64,000 nucleotides of DNA from Herbiconiux aconitum (lineage in GTDB: Bacteria; Actinomycetota; Actinomycetes; Actinomycetales; Microbacteriaceae). The stretch is from positions 1,550,001 to 1,614,000 of the forward strand of contig NZ_JANLCM010000001.1 of assembly GCF_024979235.1 (NCBI RefSeq), given 5' to 3'. Below, piece after piece: positions 41,218-49,432 of the stretch. The position numbers and the translations under genes were made by a program. The notes below the pieces were generated by a model, which was not told the DNA's origin, ran no database searches, and saw only the letters and a program-made list of their open reading frames with translations. Numbering within the stretch: position 1 is the stretch's first letter; each line of letters begins with the position of its first letter.

Positions 41218-41892
41218 GTGCGCCGCATCACCGATCGCTGTTTCCAGCTCGACCACTCGAAGGGGTCGAACGGCTACGTCGTCGTCGGCGAGGGCCGGGC
41301 CGCGGTGATCGACCCCGGACTCGCCTCCGGGGTCGCCCACCTCGTGACCGAATTGCGCGACGCGGAGTCGCAGACAGGTCCGATCACCGACATCGTTCTC
41401 ACCCACTACGACCCCGACCACGCCGGCGCGGCCGCCCGGCTGCAGCAGGAGCTCGACGTGCCGGTGTGGATGGGCGCTGCCGACGCGGACATCCTGAGCG
41501 GCGAGAAGGAGGCGCCGTCGGGGGTGCGCCGCTTCCTGAACGCGATGGCGCGGGTGAGGAACCCGGCAGAGGTGCGTCAGTTCCGCGAGCCGGCAGGAGA
41601 TCCGCATCACGAGAGCGAGGTCTTCCCGGGCCTCGCCGTCATCCCGACGCCGGGGCACACGCCCGGGCACGTGGCGCTGCAATGGGGCCCGGTGCTGTTC
41701 GTGGGCGACGCCGTGACCGTGTCGAAGGAGGGCGTGCTGCGGCAGTTCTCCCGGGGGCCGTTGATCAGCGACAAGGCTGTCGCGGTGGCGAGCGAGGCCG
41801 TGCTGAACGAGCGGATCGAGTCGACGGGCATCGAATGGATCTGCGCCGGCCACAACCCACCGACACGGGTGGCCTCCGCAGCCCTCGACTAG
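41218..41892 (+). CDS. Metallo-beta-lactamase-fold hydrolase
   Basis: GTG 41218 is preferred because AGGGGGAA precedes it; ATG 41194 in frame is an alternative. The 224-residue protein starts VRRITDRCFQLDHSKGSNGYVVVGEGRAAVIDPG. The metal motif is THYDPDHAG, where the second His of HxHxDH is Asp, a variant seen in several MBL subfamilies. Further ligands are in IPTPGHTPGHVALQ (His) and FVGDAVTV (Asp), and the last His in CAGHNPPT. It should be a zinc hydrolase of glyoxalase-II/lactonase type; the substrate is unknown. Confidence 0.86.
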   Translation: MRRITDRCFQLDHSKGSNGYVVVGEGRAAVIDPGLASGVAHLVTELRDAESQTGPITDIVLTHYDPDHAGAAARLQQELDVPVWMGAADADILSGEKEAPSGVRRFLNAMARVRNPAEVRQFREPAGDPHHESEVFPGLAVIPTPGHTPGHVALQWGPVLFVGDAVTVSKEGVLRQFSRGPLISDKAVAVASEAVLNERIESTGIEWICAGHNPPTRVASAALD

Positions 41893-41903
41893 CTCCGACA
41901 CGG

Positions 41904-41961
41904 CGAATCGCCAGATTCCGCCGCTATCCGGATGTCGGAAGTGGCAGAATCTGGCGATTCG
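41904..41961. repeat. Long palindrome, family A copy 2
   Basis: 15-bp perfect arms (41904-41918 and 41947-41961) with pairing that continues inward after one mismatch. The left arm gaatcgccagattccgcc is homologous to the palindrome inside the kinase gene at 923-984. It lies between the convergent MBL and alkaline phosphatase genes and ends 15 bp before the latter's stop. Confidence 0.85.
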
Positions 41962-41975
41962 GTGACGGAGTCGGT

Positions 41976-43877
41976 CTAGGCGTGACGTCGACGGCGCTGG
42001 AGCACCAGCACCACGCCGGCCGCCAGCAGGAGGCCGCCGAACACGAGGAACGGTGCAACGACGGCGCCCGTGTTGCCGAGCACGCCCGACGCCGAGGCGG
42101 TGCCCGAGCCGCTCGCTCCCGAACCGTCGCCCGCCGCGCCCCCGGGGGTGGTGGGGGGAGTTGCAGGACCGCCCGCGGCGGCCACCGTGAACTCCACCAC
42201 GACCGCCTTGGCGCTCTGCCGTCCGGTCAGCGTCACGGTGTGCACACCCGGCTCGGTCGGCGCCGCGAAGGTGTAGTCGGCGGTGCCGTCGATGACGTCC
42301 CGCGAGCCGAGATCGGTGGGCGTCGACGCGACGACCGCGGCCAGCTGGCGGTCACCCTGGAACCCGGATGCCGACACGGTCAGCTCAGCGCCCGGTTCCA
42401 CCGTGGTCGACGACAGCGACGCCGTGGCGCCCGAGCTGAGCGACGCGGTGTCGCGGTTCAGCTCGAGAGCACTGGCCATGGTGAAGAAGTTGTCGGTCTG
42501 ATCGGTGAGACCGACGACCTGGGCGCCGCCGGGGCCGTAGGCCGCGATGCGCAGCTGGGAGCCCGTGTGCTGCTGCGATCCGCCGGCCGCCGCGGTGCCG
42601 TACGCCACCTTCATGACGGTTCCGTCGGCCGTGGTGAGCGCGGTGCTGAGGCCCGCCGGCGGGGTCGAGTCGACGATCTGGCTGGTGTGCGCGTGATCCG
42701 CGGTGACGATGACGAGGGTGTTGCCGTCGGTCTTCGCGAACTCGAGAGCGGCCTGCACGGCCTCGTCGAGGTCGATCGTCTCGCCGATCTGGCCGCAGGC
42801 GTTCGCGGCGTGGTCCTGTTTGTCGATCGAGGCGCCCTCGACCTGCAAGAAGAAGCCCTTGTCGCCGTTGTCGTCGGTGTCGAGCAGGCTGATGGCCTTC
42901 GAGGTGAGCGACTTCAGCGAGAGGTCGGTGCCGAGGCGGTCGGGGTTCGGCTGGCAGGTGACGGGTGCGCCGTCGGCCCCGCCCACGGTCGCGGTGGTCG
43001 CGGCGTAGCGGGTGGGGAAGTTGCCGGGCGTGAACAGGCCGAGCACGGGTGACGTCTGGTCGGCCGTCGTCACCCCGGCGAGACCCGCTGCGTCGTCGAT
43101 TAGCTGGTAGCCGCGGTCCTCGGCCTGCGCGAAGAGCGTCTCGCCGTTCCACTCGCCGGCCTTCGCGGTCTGCCCGAAGCTCGTCGAGCCGCCGCCGAGG
43201 GTCAGGTCGGCGCGGGTGTCGAGCAGCTGCTCGCTGATCGAGCCGAGGCCGCCGGCGGCCAGGGCGTCGTCTCCGCAGGTGGCGCTGTCGGGACCGTAGC
43301 AGCTGCGGGCGTCGACGTGAGCCACCTCGACCGCGGGAGTCGCATCCTGGATCTCGGCGGTGGAGACGTTTCCGGTCTTCAGGCCGTTCGCCTTCGCGAT
43401 CTCGATCAGGGTGTCCTGAGGGTTGCCGTCGATGTCGACCGAGATGGCGTTGTCGAAGGTCTTCGTGCCGGTCGACCAGGCAGAGCCGGTGGCGGCCGAG
43501 TCGGGCACGTAGTCGGGCTTGCCCTTGTTCGCGCCGTCGCGGTAGACGGAGTAGGTGGTGTACTGGCCGGTCAGCGGGAGGGCGTCGATGCCCGGGAGCT
43601 CGCCGGCCGCTCCGTACTCGTAGTTGCGGGCGACGGTGATCTCCGAGTCGCCCATGCCGTCGCCGATCAGCAGGATCACGTTCTTGGCCGGGCCGTCGAC
43701 GATCGAGGCGCGCAGGGCGGCCGACTTGTCGCCATCGTTGCGGGTCGCTCCGCCGTTGTCGCTGACATCGGCGAACGCGGCCGCCGGAATGCTGATGCTC
43801 GCGGCGGTGAGAAGGGCCGCCGACGCGAGGATCAGCGTGCGTCGCCGCCCCCCGCGATTGTGTGTGCTGAACGCCAT
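41976..43877 (-). CDS. phoA: Secreted alkaline phosphatase with C-terminal cell-surface anchor
   Basis: ATG 43877 gives 633 residues with a basic N terminus and Sec signal (cleavage near AFADVSD). The PhoA-type core has metal ligand Asp73 in [11 protein letters not shown], nucleophile Ser127 in [25 protein letters not shown] and the second metal site [10 protein letters not shown]. After the catalytic domain (to ~470) come an Ig-like beta module, a Pro/Gly/Ser linker, and LGNTG plus a hydrophobic helix and RRRRHA tail, an LPxTG-like sorting signal. It should release phosphate from organic esters at the cell surface. A PHO-box-like repeat in its promoter supports phosphate control. Confidence 0.9.
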   Translation of the reverse strand: MAFSTHNRGGRRRTLILASAALLTAASISIPAAAFADVSDNGGATRNDGDKSAALRASIVDGPAKNVILLIGDGMGDSEITVARNYEYGAAGELPGIDALPLTGQYTTYSVYRDGANKGKPDYVPDSAATGSAWSTGTKTFDNAISVDIDGNPQDTLIEIAKANGLKTGNVSTAEIQDATPAVEVAHVDARSCYGPDSATCGDDALAAGGLGSISEQLLDTRADLTLGGGSTSFGQTAKAGEWNGETLFAQAEDRGYQLIDDAAGLAGVTTADQTSPVLGLFTPGNFPTRYAATTATVGGADGAPVTCQPNPDRLGTDLSLKSLTSKAISLLDTDDNGDKGFFLQVEGASIDKQDHAANACGQIGETIDLDEAVQAALEFAKTDGNTLVIVTADHAHTSQIVDSTPPAGLSTALTTADGTVMKVAYGTAAAGGSQQHTGSQLRIAAYGPGGAQVVGLTDQTDNFFTMASALELNRDTASLSSGATASLSSTTVEPGAELTVSASGFQGDRQLAAVVASTPTDLGSRDVIDGTADYTFAAPTEPGVHTVTLTGRQSAKAVVVEFTVAAAGGPATPPTTPGGAAGDGSGASGSGTASASGVLGNTGAVVAPFLVFGGLLLAAGVVLVLQRRRRHA

Positions 43878-43901
43878 CGTGTGCTCCGTCTGAGTCGTAG
43901 A

Positions 43902-43920
43902 GGCATCCACCCCGGATGCC
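43902..43920 (-). other. Hairpin in the alkaline phosphatase leader
   Basis: A 7-bp perfect stem (ggcatcc/ggatgcc) with a 5-nt loop, 24 bp before the start codon. It may affect translation or mark the end of the operator region. Confidence 0.35.
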
Positions 43921-43954
43921 GTCGCTCCAGCACACCGACCCGGGGCGGCGTCCG

Positions 43955-43983
43955 GTTGAACGGCGCACGACGCGACGGTGAAC
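43955..43983 (-). promoter_or_regulatory. Candidate PHO box of the alkaline phosphatase gene
   Basis: On the minus strand GTTCACC (43983-43977) and GTTCAAC (43961-43955) are spaced 22 bp, two 11-nt units, with a weaker unit (CGTCGTG) between. This is the direct-repeat layout of actinobacterial PhoP sites and it lies about 78 bp upstream of the phosphatase start. Confidence 0.55.
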
Positions 43984-44017
43984 CGATCGTGGCGACTCCA
44001 CGCCCCCTGGCCGGGGG

Positions 44018-44731
44018 TCAGTGACTCAAGACGGTGGATGCGCGGGGAGCGACCTCGACGCCGGCGGGGCGCATCAGCACGATGTCGTGACCTTCTGAGC
44101 GCACGTCCACGAAGCCGAGGCGCCGGGCCAGCGCGAGTGAAGCATGATTTCGCGCGTGGGTCACCGCAGTCACCCAGCGCGCGCATACGACGTCGTAGGC
44201 GAAGCCGAGCAGTGCCTCGGTCGCCTCGGTGGCGTACCCGTGGCCGCCGGCGGCCGGATGAAGCACCCAACCGATCTCGACCGAGCGCGAGGGCGCCTCC
44301 ACGGTGCGGAGGTGCAGCGACACGTCTCCGATCAGCCGGCCGTCCTTCTCGACGGCCAGGGCGAGGAAGTCGTTCGCCTGCCAGAGCCGGGTGTGCCGCG
44401 TGCGGTCGCGCAAGTGGCGCGCCGAGCTGCGGGCGTCGCGCTCGGGCCAGGGAAGGAACTCCCGCACCTCCGGCTGCGACTGCAGGTCGAACCAGTCGAC
44501 GGCATCCGACATCCGGTGCGGCCGGAGCAGCAGACGGGCGGTGCGGATGCTCGGCGCGTCGAACGGCGTCTCGGTGCGTCGCCCGCGCGTCAGACGGGGG
44601 CGACGGATGCCGGCCGAGGCCAGTCGGTCGCGGGCTCGTCGCAGCACGGGTGGCCGGCCGTCGGAGGCGGCCAGCTCGTGGCGCACAGGGGCCCACCGGG
44701 TCGGGTGGTCGAGGGCTCTCGGGTGAGTCAT
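44018..44731 (-). CDS. GNAT-family (RimJ/RimL-like) N-acetyltransferase
   Basis: ATG 44731 gives 237 residues. The first ~60 residues are an Arg-rich, probably disordered extension. The acetyltransferase domain begins [35 protein letters not shown], as in RimL-type enzymes. It carries the acetyl-CoA loop [24 protein letters not shown] and ends [22 protein letters not shown]. The target is likely a protein N terminus or small amine. A short GC stem (44003-44015) just beyond the stop may terminate transcription before the phosphatase gene. Confidence 0.86.
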   Translation of the reverse strand: MTHPRALDHPTRWAPVRHELAASDGRPPVLRRARDRLASAGIRRPRLTRGRRTETPFDAPSIRTARLLLRPHRMSDAVDWFDLQSQPEVREFLPWPERDARSSARHLRDRTRHTRLWQANDFLALAVEKDGRLIGDVSLHLRTVEAPSRSVEIGWVLHPAAGGHGYATEATEALLGFAYDVVCARWVTAVTHARNHASLALARRLGFVDVRSEGHDIVLMRPAGVEVAPRASTVLSH

Positions 44732-44841
44732 GCGGCGACCGTACGCCGGGCGAACAGGTGCGCCGTATGGAAACATTTGAGGTCTCTATGAATCGGGATC
44801 GATCCGTGGAGTTCCGGGTGGGCGGGGGTGACCATGGAATC

Positions 44842-45621
44842 GTGGCGAACTCTCCGATCTCTGACGAACTCGTCACTTCGGGGCGCCGCCGAGCCGTGCT
44901 GGCGAAGCTGCCGCGCATGTACCGGGCCGACGGATCGGCCATCCGCGTGCTGCTCGTCGACGACGAAGTGGTGCTCACAAGCCTCGTCAGCCTCGCGCTC
45001 GCCTACGAAGGCTGGGTGGTCGACGTCGCCCATGACGGCGCGACCGCACTGCACAAATACCGCGAGGAACGGCCGGACGTCGTGGTGCTCGACATCATGC
45101 TGCCCGACACCGACGGCATCCGGCTGCTACGGCAGTTGCGCGAGGTGGAGCAGAGCTCGCCCACTCTCTTCTTGACGGCGCGCGATTCGGTCGACGACCG
45201 GATTAGCGGACTGACCGCGGGTGGCGACGACTACATGACCAAACCGTTCAGTCTCGAGGAGCTGGTGGCACGGCTGCGCGGGCTTCTGCGCCGGTCGATC
45301 CCGACGAGTTCCGACGAGGATTCGCGGATCGTGGTGGGCGACCTGCTGCTCGACGAGACGAGCTACGAAGTCAACCGCGGCGGCGACGCGATCGCGCTCA
45401 CGACGACCGAATTCGAGCTGCTGCGGTACCTGATGCGCAATCCCCGTCGCGTGCTCTCGCGGGCGCAGATCCTCGACCGCGTGTGGAACTACGACTTCGC
45501 CGGCAAGGCCTCCATCGTCGACCTCTACGTGTCGTACCTCCGCAAGAAGATCGACGTCGGGCGCCCGTCGATGATCCACACGGTGCGCGGGGTCGGCTAC
45601 GTGCTGAGGCCCGCAGAATGA
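44842..45621 (+). CDS. OmpR-family response regulator
   Basis: The start is uncertain: GTG 44842 is used; GTG 44818 and ATG 44767 are in frame, and the conserved part begins near [17 protein letters not shown]. The protein (259 residues from 44842) has a receiver domain with Asp84 in [12 protein letters not shown], Thr in LFLTARD and Lys in YMTKPFS, and a winged-helix domain ([30 protein letters not shown]...[13 protein letters not shown]). It resembles the TrcR/TcrA group of actinobacteria more than PhoP. It is coupled to the histidine kinase by an ATGA overlap. Confidence 0.9.
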   Translation: MANSPISDELVTSGRRRAVLAKLPRMYRADGSAIRVLLVDDEVVLTSLVSLALAYEGWVVDVAHDGATALHKYREERPDVVVLDIMLPDTDGIRLLRQLREVEQSSPTLFLTARDSVDDRISGLTAGGDDYMTKPFSLEELVARLRGLLRRSIPTSSDEDSRIVVGDLLLDETSYEVNRGGDAIALTTTEFELLRYLMRNPRRVLSRAQILDRVWNYDFAGKASIVDLYVSYLRKKIDVGRPSMIHTVRGVGYVLRPAE

Positions 45622-47297
45622 GCGTCGCCGGCACCGGCTCCCGCTCTCGCGCGAGCCGGCCGTGGACCCTGCGCTCCCGCCTCGTCGTCGGGGTCACCGG
45701 AATCGTCGCGGGGGTGCTCGTCGCGATCGGCATCGCGAGCATCCTCGTGCTGAATTCGACCGTCACCCGGGTCGTCGACACGCAGCTGACCGGGTCGATG
45801 TCATCGTTCAGCTTCTCGGTCGAGAAATATCGCTACGGCAATTTCCAGAGCCCTGACGGGCTGCGGCAGATCGAGGCACATCCTGAGAAGCCGTTCACCG
45901 AGTACACGGGCAGCGGGCCCGGCTCGGTGATCGCGTTGATCGACGGCGGAACGGTCGTCGACTCGGCCCGGTTCACGGATGGCGATGCCACGGCGCTGCC
46001 ACCCGTCGTTCTCGAGCAGCTCACCTCGCAGGGACTGTCCCCCGGCGCCCGCGAGACCATGACGCTCGACGGTCTCGGCGGCTATCGCATCGCCACGGAG
46101 GCAGACAGCCGGGGCGCGTTGCTCGTGACCGGCGTCTCGATGGCGACGGCCGACGCCGCGGCGGCGCAGCAGACGATCACGATGGTGGTGCTCGCTCTCA
46201 TCGCGATCGTCATCATCGGTGTCGGCGTGATCGTGGTCGTGCGGCTCGCACTGCGGCCCCTCGAGCGGGTCGCCGCCACGGCCGTCGACGTCGCTGCCAT
46301 GCCCCTCGACCGCGGCGAGGTCGAGATCACCACGCGGGTTCGGGATGCCGACACCGACCCGCGCACGGAGGTCGGTCAGGTGGGCGAGGCGCTGAATCAC
46401 CTACTGGTGCACGTCGACGACGCACTCGCGGTGCGCGCGGCGACCGACAAACGGATGCGCCGCTTCGTCACCGACGCGAGCCACGAACTGCGCACCCCGC
46501 TCGCGGCGATCCAGGGCTACGCGGAGTTGACGCGGCAGCAGAGCGCAGAGCTGCCCGAGATGACGGAGTACGCGCTCGCCCGCATCGAGTCGGAAGCGCA
46601 GCGGATGAACTCGCTCGTGAGCGACCTGCTGCTGCTGGCGCGGCTCGACGAGGGGCAGGATCTGCACCTCGACGAGATCGACCTGGGCGAGATCGTGGTG
46701 AACGCGGTGAGCGACGCGAAGGCGTCGGCCCCCGGGCATCGGTGGACGGTGGACGTTCCGGATGCACCGGCCCTCGTACTCGCCGACCGCGAGCGAATGC
46801 ACCAGCTCGTGCTGAACCTGCTGTCGAACGCGGCGGTGCACACGCCGGAGGGCACGGCGGTGACGGCGCGGGTGGCGTTCGTCGGGGCCGCCGACGGCGG
46901 CGCTTCTGGTTCTGCCACCGCGTCTGCGTCCGCGTCCGCGTCGGCGTCGGCGTCCGCGTCCGTGGACGACGTCGTGGTGGAGCTGCAAGTGGCCGACGAC
47001 GGCCCCGGAATCGCGCCTGAACTCGTGCCCGAACTCTTCGAGCGGTTCGCCCGAGGCGACTCCTCCCGCTCTCGTCGCGCGGGCAGCACGGGCCTGGGGC
47101 TCGCGATCGTGGCGTCGATCGTCGAGGCGCACGCGGGCTCGATCGCGGTAGCTTCCACCCCCGCCGGCACCACGTTCACGGTGCGCCTGGCCCGAGCGGC
47201 ATCCCGCGCACCCGCTCCGCCCCCCGCGCCCGGGGCTCCCGGGCCGGCCATGCCGCCCGCGTCAGACATCGCCCCCACCGAGGCCACGCGCGTCTGA
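45618..47297 (+). CDS. HAMP-containing sensor histidine kinase
   Basis: A 559-residue kinase: membrane helix ~22-46, extracytoplasmic sensor ~50-185, membrane helix ~188-210, HAMP domain, and HisKA motif FVTDASHELRTPLAAIQG with phosphoacceptor His289. The HATPase_c domain has the N box MHQLVLNLLSNAAVHTP, then an unusual Gly/Ala/Ser insert (~424-449, seven Ala-Ser pairs), then DDGPGIAPEL and GSTGLGLAIV. The C-terminal ~35 residues are Pro/Ala-rich. It pairs with the overlapping OmpR-type regulator. The signal is unknown; closeness to the phosphatase gene is not proof of a phosphate role. Confidence 0.92.
   Translation: MSVAGTGSRSRASRPWTLRSRLVVGVTGIVAGVLVAIGIASILVLNSTVTRVVDTQLTGSMSSFSFSVEKYRYGNFQSPDGLRQIEAHPEKPFTEYTGSGPGSVIALIDGGTVVDSARFTDGDATALPPVVLEQLTSQGLSPGARETMTLDGLGGYRIATEADSRGALLVTGVSMATADAAAAQQTITMVVLALIAIVIIGVGVIVVVRLALRPLERVAATAVDVAAMPLDRGEVEITTRVRDADTDPRTEVGQVGEALNHLLVHVDDALAVRAATDKRMRRFVTDASHELRTPLAAIQGYAELTRQQSAELPEMTEYALARIESEAQRMNSLVSDLLLLARLDEGQDLHLDEIDLGEIVVNAVSDAKASAPGHRWTVDVPDAPALVLADRERMHQLVLNLLSNAAVHTPEGTAVTARVAFVGAADGGASGSATASASASASASASASVDDVVVELQVADDGPGIAPELVPELFERFARGDSSRSRRAGSTGLGLAIVASIVEAHAGSIAVASTPAGTTFTVRLARAASRAPAPPPAPGAPGPAMPPASDIAPTEATRV
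46920..46962 (+). repeat. Hexanucleotide repeat in the kinase ATPase domain
   Basis: The unit gcgtcN is repeated seven times (gcg followed by tct, tcc or tcg), encoding Ala-Ser x7 in the loop between the N box and the DGPGIAP box. The period is a multiple of three, so length changes keep the frame. Confidence 0.85.
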
Positions 47298-47309
47298 TCG
47301 GCCCGTTCG

Positions 47310-47381
47310 CCGTTTCGGGAGGAGGAGCGTAGAACGACCCCCTCATACGGCCCTCCTTCGACGCTCCTCCTCCCGAAACGG
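47310..47381. repeat. Family B palindromic element, copy 1
   Basis: 21-bp perfect arms (47310-47330 and 47361-47381) around a 30-nt loop. The element has the family B layout: CGTTTCGGGAGGAG, seven variable bases, GAACGAC, 25 variable bases, then CTCCTCCTCCCGAA. It starts 13 bp after the kinase stop, before the zinc operon on the same strand. Confidence 0.88.
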
Positions 47382-47443
47382 ACGGCGTGCGCCCGCACCG
47401 CCCTCCGCGAAGCGGGTGGCGACGGATTCGAGCAGGCCGCCGG

Positions 47444-47472
47444 TTGAGAACGGTTCTCATTAATTGCATGAT
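47444..47472 (+). promoter_or_regulatory. Zur/Fur-type box overlapping the permease promoter
   Basis: TGAGAACGGTTCTCA (47445-47459) is a perfect 7-1-7 palindrome as bound by Fur-family regulators, close to actinobacterial Zur boxes. TTGAGA (47444-47449) and CATGAT (47467-47472) with a 17-bp spacer form a promoter whose start would be at GTG 47479, giving a leaderless mRNA. A bound repressor would cover the -35 and spacer. Confidence 0.7.
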
Positions 47473-47478
47473 CGGACC

Positions 47479-48612
47479 GTGGCGCGAGATCCGATTCACC
47501 CAGGAAGCCCCGGCTACGCTGACCTGGTGGCGGGTGAGGTGAGCGAGCGGGCTGTCGAGCGCATGGTCGGCCGCGCGCGGCCGCTCCGCGGATCCGGGCC
47601 CCGTCGGCCCTCGCGGGCCTTTGCGATCCGGGGTCTCGTAATCGGGGCGGTGATCGCATTCGCGCTTCTCGCGCTGCGCATCACGACCGCGGGCTGGAAC
47701 GCGACGGCCCTGCCCGATCGGGTCCGCGATTTCGTCACGCTCTCGACCAGCGTGATCATCGAGTCGTTGCCGTTCGTGTTCCTCGGCATCCTGATCTCGA
47801 TCGTGGTGCGGTTCTGGGTGCCCGACCGGTGGCTGGTGCGAGTGATGCCACGCACCCCGTGGCTGCGGCGGGTCACGATCTCGCTCGTGGGCGTGCTTCT
47901 GCCGGTGTGCGAGTGCGGCAACGTGCCCCTGGCCCGCGGCTTCATCATGAAGGGCTTCAGCGTTCCCGAGGCGATGACGTTCTTGCTCGCAGCGCCGATC
48001 CTCAACCCCGTCACGATCGTCACGACCTACCAAGCCTTCGGCTGGAACGACGGAATCCTGATCGGGCGGATCGCCGGCGGGTTCGTGATCGCGAACCTGG
48101 TGGGGTGGCTGTTCAGCCTCCATCCGCGGCCCGACCTGCTGCTGACGCCGCGTTTCGAAGCGGCCTGCCGCGTCGAGGCCGTCGAACCGGATGCCTCGCT
48201 CGCCGGCGGGGTGAAGGTGCGGCGGGCTGTGCTCGCCTTCGCCGAGGAGACCTCGACCATGCTCCCGGCCTTGATCGTCGGTTCGGCGATCGCCGGCGCC
48301 ATCCAGGTCGGGCTCTCGCGGGACCTGCTGGTGGCGCTCGGCAGCAACCCGATCTGGTCGGTGCTGGCGCTGATGATCTTGGCTTTCGTGATCGCGATCT
48401 GCTCCAACGTCGACGCGTTCTTCATCCTCGCCTTCGGGTCGACCTTCCTGCCCGGGGGCGTCGTGGCGTTCCTCACTTTCGGGGCGATGATCGATGTGAA
48501 GATGATCACGCTGATGCGCACGACGTTCACCACCGGAACCCTCGTGCGGCTCGTCGCGATCGTCGCCCTGGCGAGCCTCGCTCTCGGATTCGGGGTGAAC
48601 GTCGTTGCGTGA
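47479..48612 (+). CDS. DUF318-family permease of a probable zinc-responsive operon
   Basis: GTG 47479 is preferred because a -10-like CATGAT ends six bases before it. The 377-residue protein has about eight helices in two halves. Family patterns are LPFVFLGILISIVVRF, the CxC-containing LLPVCECGNVPLARGFI, LAAPILNPVTIVTTY and CSNVDAFFILAFGSTF. DUF318/COG0701 proteins (YcgR in Bacillus) are paired with YcgQ/TIGR03943 partners, as here. The Fur/Zur-type palindrome in the promoter and the His-rich partner suggest zinc. Transport direction is not shown by the sequence. Confidence 0.85.
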   Translation: MARDPIHPGSPGYADLVAGEVSERAVERMVGRARPLRGSGPRRPSRAFAIRGLVIGAVIAFALLALRITTAGWNATALPDRVRDFVTLSTSVIIESLPFVFLGILISIVVRFWVPDRWLVRVMPRTPWLRRVTISLVGVLLPVCECGNVPLARGFIMKGFSVPEAMTFLLAAPILNPVTIVTTYQAFGWNDGILIGRIAGGFVIANLVGWLFSLHPRPDLLLTPRFEAACRVEAVEPDASLAGGVKVRRAVLAFAEETSTMLPALIVGSAIAGAIQVGLSRDLLVALGSNPIWSVLALMILAFVIAICSNVDAFFILAFGSTFLPGGVVAFLTFGAMIDVKMITLMRTTFTTGTLVRLVAIVALASLALGFGVNVVA

Positions 48613-49432
48613 CCGCCTGCTCTCCCGCTGGCGCGGGATCGTGCTCAGCCTGGTCGGAGTCGTGGCCATCGTCTGGCTGGCTGCTGCCGGTCAGCTGGTG
48701 CTCTACATCCATCCGCGCTACGTCGAATTCACGGTGATCATGGCGGTGATCGCGGGAGCGATCGTGATTGCGGCCTTCGCCGTGCTTCCCCGTGCGACGC
48801 ACGATCACGACGGGCACGACCACGACGGGCACGACCACGACGGGCACGACCACGACGAGGACACCGGCCATGCCACCGGCCCCGGGCGCCGTCGACGCGA
48901 GTGGATCTGGACAGTGGTCACCGCCCTGATCGTCGTCGGCACCGTCGGCGCACTGCTCGTACTGCCTCCGGCCACGCTCACCTCGGCGACCGTCGACCAG
49001 CGCGACCTCAACGCCTCCGCCGCCCTCACCGATCAGGGCACCACCGAGGCGCCGCCCGCTGATCTCGTGGGCAGCGACACCGACTCGTTCACCGTGAAGG
49101 ACTGGGCATCGCTCCTGCGCCAGGGCGCCGGCGAAGACTACTTCGCGGGCAAGACAGCCACCCTCACCGGTTTCGTGACCCCCGACCCCGACGATTCCGA
49201 CAACGTGTTCTACATCGCCCGATTCGTGGTGACGTGCTGCGCCGTGGATGCCCAACCCGTCGGCGTGCCGGTCTACTTGCCCGGGTGGGCGGATGACTAC
49301 GCGGTGGACAGCTGGGTCACCGCCGACGGGGGCTTCGGCGCGAACCCGAGCGTCTCGGGCTCGCAGGCGATCGTGTTCGAACCGACGCGGATCACCGCCA
49401 CCGACCAGCCGGCGGAGCCGTATGTCTACTGA
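48605..49432 (+). CDS. TIGR03943-type (YcgQ/DUF1980-like) permease partner with His-rich loop
   Basis: TTG 48605 overlaps the permease gene by 8 bp and has GGGGTGA upstream. The 275-residue protein has two N-terminal helices (VLSLVGVVAIVWLAAAGQLVLYI and a second ending VLP), a cytoplasmic or surface loop with repeated HDHDG units (about residues 66-90), a third helix (IWTVVTALIVVGTVGALLVLP) and an extracytoplasmic beta domain with YIARFVVTCCAVDAQPVGVPV, the family's CC motif. The His/Asp repeat should bind Zn2+ or a similar ion and is the clearest link to metal handling. Confidence 0.85.
   Translation: MRDRLLSRWRGIVLSLVGVVAIVWLAAAGQLVLYIHPRYVEFTVIMAVIAGAIVIAAFAVLPRATHDHDGHDHDGHDHDGHDHDEDTGHATGPGRRRREWIWTVVTALIVVGTVGALLVLPPATLTSATVDQRDLNASAALTDQGTTEAPPADLVGSDTDSFTVKDWASLLRQGAGEDYFAGKTATLTGFVTPDPDDSDNVFYIARFVVTCCAVDAQPVGVPVYLPGWADDYAVDSWVTADGGFGANPSVSGSQAIVFEPTRITATDQPAEPYVY
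48806..48850 (+). repeat. Three exact 15-nt tandem repeats encoding the His-rich loop
   Basis: cacgacgggcacgac occurs at 48806-48820, 48821-48835 and 48836-48850, followed by a partial unit. It encodes the HDGHD repeats of the TIGR03943-type protein. Confidence 0.9.

Noticed and set aside
41218..41892. The Asp in THYDPDH as an inactivating change in the MBL metal site.
   Set aside because: Several active MBL subfamilies have a non-His residue at this position, and all other ligands are intact.
46920..46962. The kinase repeat as a phase-variation switch.
   Set aside because: The six-base unit keeps the reading frame, so it cannot turn the gene on and off; only loop length would vary.
44842..47297. 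The OmpR-type pair as PhoP-PhoR because it lies near the alkaline phosphatase gene.
   Set aside because: The regulator resembles the TrcR/TcrA group and the kinase has a large sensor domain unlike actinobacterial PhoR; closeness alone is not enough.
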